Virus record (IMG/VR): IMGVR_UViG_3300005912_000070
Coordinates: 1-22,030 of that record
Reading direction: 5' to 3' (one strand)
Source of the DNA: a virus
DNA length: 22,030 nt
Positions 6,193-12,306 of the stretch are shown in pieces (position 1 is the stretch's first letter; every line of letters begins with the position of its first letter). The notes beneath the pieces were generated by a model that saw only the letters and a program-made list of their open reading frames with translations, did no database searches and had not been told where the DNA came from. The translations under genes and the position numbers were made by a program.

Positions 6193-6225
6193 GTGATGGC
6201 ATTGATCTGTGATTGGTGCCATTAC
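6193..6225 (+). promoter_or_regulatory. Leader hairpin upstream of gp41
   Basis: GTGATGGCA (6193-6201) can pair with TGCCATTAC (6217-6225), with one G-T wobble, across a 15-base loop. The stem includes part of an AAAGGTGA ribosome-site-like sequence and an ATG at 6196 that opens a 12-codon frame ending at 6234. It could be a translational control element, but pairing is modest. Confidence 0.35.
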
Positions 6226-6250
6226 TCATCTTAACAATGGAAAAATTTGT

Positions 6251-7681
6251 ATGATTGAAAAAACAATATTATCTAATTTGATTTACAACGAAGAATATTG
6301 CAGAAGAGTATTCCCTTACATTAAGGAAGAATATTTCGATGATAATAGTCTTCGTAAAATCTTTTCAACATATTCGGATTATATGAACGAATATAAAGAG
6401 CCGCCATCAATTGAAGCTCTTAAAATCTCAATAGATAAACGTAAAGATCTAAATGAAAGCGCGTATAAAGAAGTCACGAATTTAATTGATGAATTGAAGA
6501 CGGACGAAAAAACAAACGAAACGTTTCTTGTTGATGAAACAGAAAAGTTCTGTCAGAATAAAGATTTGTATAATTCTATTCGTAAAGCTATTCTTATTCT
6601 TGACGGCCAAGATAAGGAAAATGATAAGGGTGCAATTCCAGGAATTCTTTCTGATTCGCTCGGTATTAGTTTCGATACACATATTGGCCACGACTTTCTT
6701 GAAGATTTTGAGTCTAGGCATGAATACTACCACCGTAAAGAAGAACGCATTCCTTTTGACATTGATATTTTAAATAGTATCACAAAGGGTGGATTACCTC
6801 GTAAATCCATGACTGTATTACTAGCAACAACTGGTGGTGGTAAATCATTAGTTAAATGCCATATGGCCGCAGCTAGTTTAATGCATGGCAAAAACGTTTT
6901 GTATGTTACAATGGAACTTGCCGAAGAAGAGGTTGCTCGTCGTATTGATGCCAATATTATGGACATTACACTCGATGAAGTAAAGGAAGTTCCGCTTGAT
7001 GTATTTAAGAAGCAAATGGATCGTTACAAAACAAAAACTACAGGGAAGCTAGTTGTCAAAGAATATCCAACAGGTTCAGCTCACTCAGGCCATTTTAGAC
7101 ATCTTTTAAATGAAATGCGTCTAAAGAAAAACTTCGTACCCGATGTTGTCTTTATTGATTATCTTAATATTTGTGCATCAGCAAGAGTAAAGGGTGCAGC
7201 CGCAGCAAATTCATATACACTAGTAAAATCTATTGCTGAAGAAATCCGTGGCCTTGCTATGGAATTTGATATTGCTATTGTAACCTCATCTCAGTTTAAC
7301 CGTTCGGGATACGACAATTCTGATGTCGACTTAACAAATACCTCCGAGTCAATGGGTATTACTCACACTGCAGATTGTATTCTTGGTCTTATTACATCAG
7401 AAGATTTAGAATCAAGAGGACAAATTATGATTAAGCAACTAAAAAATCGTTGGGGAGATTTAGGTTATTATCGTAGGTTTGTTGTAGGAATTGACCGTTC
7501 ACGAATGAAACTGTTTAATCTTGAAGACGGAGCGCAACGAAACATTCAATCAGAATCATCCAATAGTAAAACAAATAACAATGATTCTGGATCGACGTTT
7601 GATAAATCTTCTTTTGGACAAAAGTGGGATATGAATTCAAACAAAAAGAAAAGTTTATTTGAAGTAGGAGAATTGCAATGA
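6251..7681 (+). CDS. 41: gp41 replicative DNA helicase (DnaB-like)
   Basis: The 476-residue product is the hexameric 5'-3' helicase of the phage fork, partner of gp59 and the gp61 primase. It has an N-terminal helical domain (MIEKTILSNLIYNEEY... to about residue 140) and a RecA-like core. Walker A is ATTGGGKS (residues 192-199), MELAEEEVARRID is the H1a-type segment (about 221-233), Walker B is VVFIDYLNI (299-307), and SSQFNRSG is the sensor region. Length equals T4 gp41. The ATG at 6251 gives the usual MIEKTIL start; a GTG at 6209 would add 14 residues. The Walker A region is uninterrupted, so no intein is present here. The Ser/Asn-rich C-terminus ends SLFEVGELQ and overlaps the next gene as ATGAG. 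Confidence 0.96.
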   Translation: MIEKTILSNLIYNEEYCRRVFPYIKEEYFDDNSLRKIFSTYSDYMNEYKEPPSIEALKISIDKRKDLNESAYKEVTNLIDELKTDEKTNETFLVDETEKFCQNKDLYNSIRKAILILDGQDKENDKGAIPGILSDSLGISFDTHIGHDFLEDFESRHEYYHRKEERIPFDIDILNSITKGGLPRKSMTVLLATTGGGKSLVKCHMAAASLMHGKNVLYVTMELAEEEVARRIDANIMDITLDEVKEVPLDVFKKQMDRYKTKTTGKLVVKEYPTGSAHSGHFRHLLNEMRLKKNFVPDVVFIDYLNICASARVKGAAAANSYTLVKSIAEEIRGLAMEFDIAIVTSSQFNRSGYDNSDVDLTNTSESMGITHTADCILGLITSEDLESRGQIMIKQLKNRWGDLGYYRRFVVGIDRSRMKLFNLEDGAQRNIQSESSNSKTNNNDSGSTFDKSSFGQKWDMNSNKKKSLFEVGELQ

Positions 7682-7869
7682 GTTACTCAGTGAAAAAAAA
7701 TAAAAACCAATACGATATTTTAGAAAAAAATACTGGAACTTTAATTCAAATTGGGCATAGTGAAAAGAACGCGAGAAATACCTGCAGGAAACTAAATTTA
7801 GGATCTGGTTTTGAAGGATGGACTCCACCATTCTTTTCTAAAAAAAATATCCTTGTTAATTTTTCGTAA
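7678..7869 (+). CDS. Conserved small phage protein after gp41
   Basis: The 63-residue product starts within the gp41 stop. It has a KNQYDILEKNTGTLIQIGHSEKNARNTCRKLNLGSGFEGWTPPFF layout: a beta hairpin, a helix, then the distinctive GxGF(E/D)GWTPxFF motif. Short proteins with this last motif occur after gp41 in marine T4-like phages, from memory; their function is unknown. Coupled translation with gp41 suggests a role near the fork. The last residues (KKNILVNFS) are less typical. Confidence 0.72.
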   Translation: MSYSVKKNKNQYDILEKNTGTLIQIGHSEKNARNTCRKLNLGSGFEGWTPPFFSKKNILVNFS

Positions 7870-7888
7870 AGCATACCAAACACTTTTT

Positions 7889-7896
7889 TATAAATA
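7889..7896 (+). promoter_or_regulatory. T4-type late promoter
   Basis: An exact TATAAATA preceded by a T-run lies in the 58-base gap between the gp41 unit and the 431-residue gene at 7928. Transcription would start near 7902, leaving about 25 bases of leader. It would serve 7928-9223 and the first part of the split gene. Confidence 0.78.
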
Positions 7897-7927
7897 ATAG
7901 AAATTAAACCTATAATAGAGAATAGAT

Positions 7928-9223
7928 ATGATTTCATTTAAAAAATATGTAAGAGAGAATGCTGATATGCTTTTTACATCGCAACAAGATAAAGCAAAAT
8001 TGGATAGTGCAATAACGCCTTATACTTATACTGTTAAAAATTCAACGCAAAGAAAAACAGTTTTAGTTGTTCGTTCTCAAAAAAACGATCGTGAAAAAGT
8101 AAAAAGAGACCTAGAAAAAAAATTAGATGACGCGAGTATTAGTTATGAATTAAGCACTACTGGCGGGTCTGTTGGATCTACTGTTGTAAAATTAGGTTCG
8201 CAATTAATTCAAATTACATATAAGCCAACGTCAGGCGGAATGTCTGAAACTACTCTTAATGCAACAATCACTGAACTTGCCCCTGCGCTTGCGTTCATGG
8301 CAAAAACAAAATTTTCTAATATAGATGACTTGTATAATTTTATTTCTAGTGCAGACGGAAATAAATTAGGAGTATATGTAAATACTCGTGATGCAGCGGC
8401 TGGTAAACAATTTATTGAACAAATGCCAACGTCGTCCAAATATGCTGAAAAAATGGAAAATGCTTTAGCTATCTTAGATTATCTAAATGATTTAAATAAG
8501 CAAACTCCAGTTAGCCAAGTATTTTGGGGCTATCGGGCAAAACCTGCTGGTATTGCGGCATCTCATAAAGGAGATCTTTTCGTTAAATTTAAAAATGGTA
8601 ATATGCTTGGAGTATCTCTTAAAGCTGGCGGTGAAAAAACCGCTGAACCACAATTAAATACATATGTAAACAAATTCTTTGATGATTACGGCTATAGTAG
8701 AGAAAAAACAACTTTGCAGAGTGAAGTGTATAAAGCGGTTCACTCAACTATCGGTCTTCCTAAAGATTGGGATTCTAGAACAAATAAAAAATCTTCTATT
8801 CAAACAATTAATGACTACAAGAGAAAAAATGCAAGAGAGTATGAAGCAAAATACGATCAAATGCTCGAAGTTATTCGGGGCGGTTTAATAAAGGCGGTAA
8901 ACCAAAATAAAAATAAAACTATAGATTATATACAAAAACAAGTATTGAAAAAAGATGCGAGCGTTCCTTTGGTTGTTGTAAAGGCTTTTGGTAAAAAATA
9001 TAAAATGGTAACAGATGAAGATGATTTAGAAACATTTTTACCAACTATAAAAAGTGTTCGCGCTTATTCGTCTACATCTTCAAAACAAAACTGGTTTATT
9101 GAATTGAGTAGCGGCCGCGAAAAGTTAACAATGAACATGTCTGTCCGCTCGAACAAATCACCACCTGAAAATAAAATTGCTCAGGGTTTTAATCTTACTA
9201 TCAAATTTAATGGAATTAAATAA
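7928..9223 (+). CDS. Late protein, possible PD-(D/E)xK-like domain, unknown
   Basis: The 431-residue product begins MISFKKYVREN, resembling the short N-terminal capsid-targeting peptides of T4 internal proteins, and the next gene begins almost identically. A central segment at about residues 205-245 (ASHKGDLFVKFKNGNMLGVSLKAGGEKT) has a D...SLK spacing like the core strand pair of PD-(D/E)xK nucleases, although the usual acidic residue before x-Lys is Ser. The C-terminal part has a FIELSSGREKLTMNMSVRS strand-rich region. It is late, judged by the TATAAATA just upstream, and immediately precedes the DUF6267-like gene. I think it is a conserved marine-phage protein, perhaps packaged in the head; nuclease activity is a guess. 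The reading frame itself is certain. Confidence 0.72.
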   Translation: MISFKKYVRENADMLFTSQQDKAKLDSAITPYTYTVKNSTQRKTVLVVRSQKNDREKVKRDLEKKLDDASISYELSTTGGSVGSTVVKLGSQLIQITYKPTSGGMSETTLNATITELAPALAFMAKTKFSNIDDLYNFISSADGNKLGVYVNTRDAAAGKQFIEQMPTSSKYAEKMENALAILDYLNDLNKQTPVSQVFWGYRAKPAGIAASHKGDLFVKFKNGNMLGVSLKAGGEKTAEPQLNTYVNKFFDDYGYSREKTTLQSEVYKAVHSTIGLPKDWDSRTNKKSSIQTINDYKRKNAREYEAKYDQMLEVIRGGLIKAVNQNKNKTIDYIQKQVLKKDASVPLVVVKAFGKKYKMVTDEDDLETFLPTIKSVRAYSSTSSKQNWFIELSSGREKLTMNMSVRSNKSPPENKIAQGFNLTIKFNGIK

Positions 9224-9715
9224 ATGTTAAGCTTTAAAAAGTTCATGACTGAAGAAAAAAACTTACACATGACGCACGCGGAAGATGCTGTTATAGATGG
9301 CGGAATTACAGGTACTCGTAACGTTATTAATTACCTACGTGATATTCGTGATATGCTAGCAGGTAATACTAAAGCACCTGTCAACATTAGCGTTAAGTGG
9401 GACGGTTGTATTCACGAAGACACTATTGTTCTAACCAATGCCGGTGATATGACAATCAAAGAAGTTGTTGAACGCTGTCAGTTGGATGATAATCTTATGG
9501 TAATGGGTAAGGAATTGGGTAGCCCATTACAATATGATCGCATGGTTCATATTCTAGCTGGTATGTCACAAGATGGCAAAAAGGCTTGGGTTGAAATTGA
9601 ATTGGAAGATGGATCAAAACTGAAAATGACAGAAGACCACGAAGTACATACTTCTAACCGCGGTTGGGTTAAAGCTGGTGAATTAACTGAAGAGGATGAT
9701 GTGACCGAATTGTAA
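9224..9715 (+). CDS. DUF6267-like ligase-fold protein, N-terminal part, fused to split-intein N half
   Basis: The product has 163 residues. Residues 1-61 are the start of a phage protein family I recognise as DUF6267 (MLSFKKFMTEE..., DMLAG..KAPVNISVKWDG). The KWDG at 58-61 looks like motif I (KxDG) of covalent nucleotidyltransferases. Residue 62 is Cys, and from here the sequence is an intein N-terminal half: block A (CIHEDTIVLTNAGDMTIKEVV) and block B (KLKMTEDHEVHT...RGWVKAGELTEEDDV), ending DVTEL at a TAA. The pattern resembles the NrdJ-1 type split intein. It starts directly after the previous stop, behind the 7889 late promoter. Host function is completed only by trans-splicing with the product of 10402-11574. 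The split is seen directly; splicing is inferred. Confidence 0.88.
   Translation: MLSFKKFMTEEKNLHMTHAEDAVIDGGITGTRNVINYLRDIRDMLAGNTKAPVNISVKWDGCIHEDTIVLTNAGDMTIKEVVERCQLDDNLMVMGKELGSPLQYDRMVHILAGMSQDGKKAWVEIELEDGSKLKMTEDHEVHTSNRGWVKAGELTEEDDVTEL
9407..9715 (+). other. Split intein, N-terminal half (IntN, 102 residues)
   Basis: It begins with the nucleophile Cys1 (TGT at 9407-9409) immediately after KWDG. Block A holds DTIVLTNAGDMTIKEV; block B holds the T..H motif (TEDH) needed for the first acyl shift. It ends at a stop rather than continuing into a linker or endonuclease domain. Codon choice here (GGT, CGC, GTT) is closer to the flanking host gene than that of the endonuclease gene that follows. 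Confidence 0.87.
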
Positions 9716-9749
9716 AGTGTGATGGATACCGCCTCAAATTACATCTTTT

Positions 9750-9757
9750 TATAAATA
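9750..9757 (+). promoter_or_regulatory. T4-type late promoter for the endonuclease gene
   Basis: An exact TATAAATA preceded by TTTT lies in the 61-base gap after the IntN stop, 20 bases before the endonuclease ATG. The endonuclease also has a strong ribosome site (AAAAGGAGG, about 9762-9770). Transcripts from here would also cover the IntC-containing gene. Confidence 0.78.
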
Positions 9758-9776
9758 AAAATAAAAGGAGGCTAAT

Positions 9777-10424
9777 ATGACTATTGAATTCACAGAAGAA
9801 ATGAAGACAAAATACATTGAGAAATACAAAGAAACGTATTCTGTATCAGAAGTATTGAGATCATTTGATAATGGAGTTGGAAGAAGTAGAGTAGTAAAGT
9901 TATTAAAAGATGAAGGTATATACGAAGGGTTAACCGGCTCTAACTATCTCCGGAAGAAAGTTGAAAATAATGAAAAGATAATGACAGAGAGATACGGCGT
10001 TATTAATTGGGGACAGACGAAAGAAGGCGGCTACAAAAAACAAAACAAAATACCATACCAAAAAATATCTTATTTAGATGATAAATACAGAGAATATAGA
10101 GCTGCGGTTGAAAAAGAAACAAAGAAGAATATAAAACATATAGACTTTCCAACATATTGTTATTATACTGGAATACAATTTGCAGACGAAGAAGGACTTG
10201 TTAATCCGAACGACCCAAGAAAGAGAAGTGTAGATCATAAGGTTCCGGTTATTATTTGTTATTTAAACGGTATATCAGTAGAGCAAGCAGGTAGTATAGA
10301 TAATCTTACTTTTGTTTTAAAATATGTAAATTCGGTTAAGTCTAACACAGAACACAAATCGTTTTTAGCGGTAGCGCATAAAATAAGAAAGGTTTTTATA
10401 AATGAAGGTTATAAAAGTAATTAA
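9777..10424 (+). CDS. HNH-family homing endonuclease inside the split intein
   Basis: The 215-residue product has an N-terminal helix-turn-helix-like segment (SVSEVLRSFDNGVGRSRVVKLLKDEG, about residues 22-47), a middle with RYGVINWGQTKEGGYKK that resembles DNA-contacting modules of phage endonucleases, and a C-terminal HNH core: CYYTGIQF, SVDHKVPV (metal/catalytic His), IDNLTFVLKYVN and SVKSN (Asn residues). It would cut an allele of the host gene lacking the insertion, so that repair copies the element. It has its own late promoter and strong ribosome site. Its last 23 bases overlap the IntC gene. Codon use is heavy in AGA, ATA and GTA, unlike the flanking host sequence, which fits independent acquisition. 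HNH assignment is good; target and activity are inferred. Confidence 0.82.
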   Translation: MTIEFTEEMKTKYIEKYKETYSVSEVLRSFDNGVGRSRVVKLLKDEGIYEGLTGSNYLRKKVENNEKIMTERYGVINWGQTKEGGYKKQNKIPYQKISYLDDKYREYRAAVEKETKKNIKHIDFPTYCYYTGIQFADEEGLVNPNDPRKRSVDHKVPVIICYLNGISVEQAGSIDNLTFVLKYVNSVKSNTEHKSFLAVAHKIRKVFINEGYKSN

Positions 10425-10515
10425 ACTAAAAGAGAAGTATGAGCAATATGATATTAGCACTACTTCCGAAAACTTTTATGTGCGAACAAACAATGGATAC
10501 ATATTAATTCATAAC
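10402..10515 (+). other. Split intein, C-terminal half (IntC, 38 residues)
   Basis: It starts at an ATG (MKVIKVIKLKEKYEQ) and ends with block F/G: YDISTTSENFYVRTNNGYILIHN, with the conserved Asp (YDI), the NGYILIHN stretch, penultimate His and terminal Asn. The next residue is Ser (TCG at 10516-10518), the usual +1 nucleophile, so all class 1 splicing residues are present. GAAAGG lies about ten bases upstream of the start, inside the endonuclease gene. Confidence 0.87.
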
Positions 10516-11574
10516 TCGCCAGCTGTATTTGCTGGAATTGATCCTAGCGATGGTAAATTCTTTGTAGCTAAAAAGGGTATTTTTAATAAGAACCCAAAGC
10601 TATATAAAACACACGCCGATATTGATGCTGATACTATTGGCAAGGCTGAATTAAACGCAAAATTAAAAATTGCACTCGACGAGTTTTCAAAGCTCGGAAT
10701 TAAGGGTGTAGTACAAGGTGATTTTTTATATGAAAAAAGCGATATTAAAGAAGATAAGATTAATGGGGAATCGCATATTACTTTCCATCCTAATACGATT
10801 GTTTACGCTGTACCTAAATCGACTGCCCTTGCTAAAACAATACTCAAATCCAAAGTTGGAGTGGTCTGGCATACTGTATACCGAGGATCAAAACTTGAGG
10901 AAATGTCTGCAAGTTTTGGAGAAGAGATTGCAAGCGGTCTCAAAACAGTCCCGTCGGTCTGGTCAGTAGACGCAGTATTCAAAGATCAATCTGGCAACGC
11001 AACATTTACCGCAAAAGAGACTGCTGATATTACAAAGGTAATATCTCAAATTGGTTCACTGTTTAGAACAATTCCAAAAAACACGTTTGATGCTTTAAAG
11101 CCAGGATCTCAGTATGATATTAATATGCGCCTCAATACTTACATCAATACAAAGGTTCGTGCCGGCGAAAGAATTGGTAGTCCAAAAACTTTTGTTAAAG
11201 GCTTTCAGAAATACTTAAGTGATTATTATGATAAAGAAATTGATAATAAAAAATCGCCAAAAGGTAAAGCAACCTGGCAAGCTAAAAAAGATAATGCCAT
11301 GATGTTTTTCAGTAAAGTTAAACCACGTGATTTAGAAAATCTTTTTACTATGTATAATTTAATCGTTGACGCAAAGCATACAATTATTCGTAAACTTGAA
11401 AACGTTGATGGTTTAAAAACGCTACTCAAAACTAATAATGGTTATGAGGTTACAGGACAAGAAGGTTTTGTTGCTATTGACCGTTATGGTAAAAACGCAC
11501 TAAAACTAGTCGACAGATTGCAATTTTCGTCAGCAAACTTTTCAGACAAGTATATTAAAGGATGGCAAAAATAA
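10402..11574 (+). CDS. Split-intein C half fused to DUF6267-like ligase-fold protein, C-terminal part
   Basis: The product has 390 residues. Residues 1-38 are the intein C half; from Ser39 (SPAVFAGIDP...FFVAKKGIFNKNP) it is the remainder of the DUF6267-like protein. Elements consistent with a covalent nucleotidyltransferase are QGDFLY at 105-110 (motif III-like), EGFVAID at 354-360 (motif IV-like) and LKLVDRLQFS from 367 (motif V-like), together with KWDG in the other piece. Strand-rich TIVYAVPKS...SKVGVVWHTVY lies between. Spliced, the protein would be 413 residues. It may seal or adenylylate nucleic acid, but the ligase reading is mine, and the family has no assigned function that I know. 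The start overlaps the endonuclease gene; the stop is followed by a terminator at 11628. Confidence 0.85.
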   Translation: MKVIKVIKLKEKYEQYDISTTSENFYVRTNNGYILIHNSPAVFAGIDPSDGKFFVAKKGIFNKNPKLYKTHADIDADTIGKAELNAKLKIALDEFSKLGIKGVVQGDFLYEKSDIKEDKINGESHITFHPNTIVYAVPKSTALAKTILKSKVGVVWHTVYRGSKLEEMSASFGEEIASGLKTVPSVWSVDAVFKDQSGNATFTAKETADITKVISQIGSLFRTIPKNTFDALKPGSQYDINMRLNTYINTKVRAGERIGSPKTFVKGFQKYLSDYYDKEIDNKKSPKGKATWQAKKDNAMMFFSKVKPRDLENLFTMYNLIVDAKHTIIRKLENVDGLKTLLKTNNGYEVTGQEGFVAIDRYGKNALKLVDRLQFSSANFSDKYIKGWQK

Positions 11575-11600
11575 TGGCGATGTGGAACAAAAATTCATTG

Positions 11601-11627
11601 TTGACATACGTGAATACCGGCTATACC
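11601..11627 (+). promoter_or_regulatory. Possible weak promoter before a terminator
   Basis: TTGACA at 11601-11606 is followed after 15 bases by TATACC (11622-11627). The -35 is exact but the -10 and spacing are poor. If used, transcription would start inside the terminator stem at 11628-11654 and avoid it. Confidence 0.25.
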
Positions 11628-11657
11628 AAATAGGCAACTCTAATTTGCCTATTTTTT
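11628..11657 (+). terminator. Intrinsic terminator after the split gene
   Basis: A perfect 10-base stem (AAATAGGCAA, 11628-11637, with TTGCCTATTT, 11645-11654) with a 7-base loop is followed by a T-run (11652-11657). It ends the late unit that began at 7889 and insulates the DUF1127 pair. Confidence 0.85.
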
Positions 11658-11668
11658 AACTTTCCTCT

Positions 11669-11680
11669 AATAAATATAAT
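11669..11680 (+). promoter_or_regulatory. Candidate promoter for the DUF1127 pair
   Basis: AATAAATA (11669-11676) differs from the late consensus only in the first base, and overlaps TATAAT at 11675-11680, which would be a sigma70 -10 box without a good -35 (TTTAAC lies only 14 bases upstream). Inverted repeats ATTGTT/AACAAT (11679-11684, 11691-11696) follow. Some promoter is expected here because a terminator lies just upstream; which kind is unclear. Confidence 0.4.
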
Positions 11681-11719
11681 TGTTAATTAAAACAATAACC
11701 ATTATTAGGGGAAACTAAA

Positions 11720-12007
11720 ATGACTACAACAGTTAACTACTTACCGAAACAGATAGTAATCACCCCAGTCGTACAACTCTTTAAGGTTGTATTTAATGCA
11801 CTGGGGTCACTTCATAGGTCATATAAAAAAGCAAGAAAAGCTAGTGAAACTATTCAAGAACTGAATAGACTAAGCAATTCTGAACTGATGGATATTGGTC
11901 TTACACGGGGTGACATCTATTCTATTGCACATCAGTCTATGTCTGATTACTCAGATAAGATTAATACTAAAGTTGGTCCTAACCAAAACCTTAAGGGGTG
12001 GGTGTAA
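11720..12007 (+). CDS. DUF1127 domain protein
   Basis: The 95-residue product has an N-terminal amphipathic segment (IVITPVVQLFKVVFNALGS), a basic helix (LHRSYKKARKAS) and a C-terminal DUF1127 motif at about residues 46-66: IQELNRLSNSELMDIGLTRGDI. DUF1127 proteins are small, Arg-rich and abundant in alphaproteobacteria; some have been linked to RNA binding and phosphate or stress responses, so this may be a host-derived regulator. A ribosome site AGGGGA lies ten bases upstream. The stop overlaps the next start as TAATG. Terminators on both sides make the pair a self-contained cassette. A long imperfect hairpin lies within the gene at 11762-11807. Confidence 0.88.
   Translation: MTTTVNYLPKQIVITPVVQLFKVVFNALGSLHRSYKKARKASETIQELNRLSNSELMDIGLTRGDIYSIAHQSMSDYSDKINTKVGPNQNLKGWV
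11762..11807 (+). repeat. Nested inverted repeat inside the DUF1127 gene
   Basis: ACCCCAGT (11762-11769) pairs exactly with ACTGGGGT (11800-11807), and inside it TACAAC (11772-11777) pairs with GTTGTA (11786-11791). The two stems share one axis, forming an interrupted hairpin early in the coding sequence. Exact pairing at both levels in an AT-rich gene is unlikely to be dictated by protein alone. Confidence 0.6.
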
Positions 12008-12180
12008 TGACTGCAATAGCATATAACCTTATCGCCGGCCCGTTTGCTGGTCTGGGCAAAAAGATTATGACTAATCTAGAAATCATTGGATATGCCCGAG
12101 CAGCTGCTCATTTGGCAAACCACGGCTTTCACGAAGAAGCAAAAAAGTGCATGGAAGAATACTCTAAGTTGCGTAAGTAA
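12007..12180 (+). CDS. Small Ala-rich helical protein paired with DUF1127
   Basis: The ATG at 12007 overlaps the DUF1127 stop; a GTG at 11998 would add three residues. The 57-residue product has a weakly hydrophobic N-terminus (IAYNLIAGPFAGLGKK) and a helical segment IIGYARAAAHLANHGFHEEAKKCMEEY. The ARAA..LA..G...EAK pattern is common in short alphaproteobacterial proteins encoded next to DUF1127 genes, from memory. An AAGGGG stretch precedes the start. The two proteins may act together; function unknown. Confidence 0.68.
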   Translation: MTAIAYNLIAGPFAGLGKKIMTNLEIIGYARAAAHLANHGFHEEAKKCMEEYSKLRK

Positions 12181-12250
12181 ATATAAATGCTAGCACCAAG
12201 AGAGCTGAATGACCAGATGAATTGAAAAAATAAATAATTTTTATAAACAT

Positions 12251-12258
12251 TATAAATA
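12251..12258 (+). promoter_or_regulatory. T4-type late promoter of the glycan operon
   Basis: An exact TATAAATA lies four bases upstream of the terminator stem at 12262. With the T4 spacing, transcription would start about 12264, inside the 5' arm of that stem. It is the only clear promoter before the ten-gene glycan operon. Confidence 0.75.
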
Positions 12259-12261
12259 TTA

Positions 12262-12287
12262 GGGTAGTCGAAAGGCTACCCTTTTTT
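12262..12287 (+). terminator. Intrinsic terminator after the DUF1127 pair
   Basis: GGGTAGTC (12262-12269) pairs with GGCTACCC (12274-12281, one G-T wobble) around a GAAA tetraloop, followed by six Ts (12282-12287). It is 80 bases after the stop of the second small gene and 20 bases before the first glycan gene. Confidence 0.9.
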
Positions 12288-12306
12288 ATTAATATGGATT
12301 AACAGA

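Larger units (their letters stand above)
9407..10515 (+). mobile_element. Split-intein plus HNH gene insertion
   Basis: The stretch between KWDG and SPAVF of the host protein consists of IntN, a stop, a late promoter, an HNH endonuclease gene, and IntC. The three frames differ (IntN frame 2, endonuclease frame 3, IntC frame 1), so this is not one broken intein reading frame. Removing it restores a continuous host protein of 413 residues. This matches the 'fractured gene' arrangement of split inteins with interposed endonuclease genes known from marine phage-like metagenomic sequences. Confidence 0.82.

Noticed and set aside
9224-11574. The broken DUF6267-like gene as a sequencing error or decayed intein
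   Set aside because: Both halves have complete splicing motifs, separate starts with ribosome sites, and an intact endonuclease gene with its own promoter between them; several independent frameshifts would be needed.
11574-11633. 19-codon frame overlapping the stop of the split gene
   Set aside because: It runs into the terminator stem, has no ribosome site and no recognisable product.
12187-12225. 12-codon frame after the DUF1127 pair
   Set aside because: Too short, no ribosome site, no supporting context.
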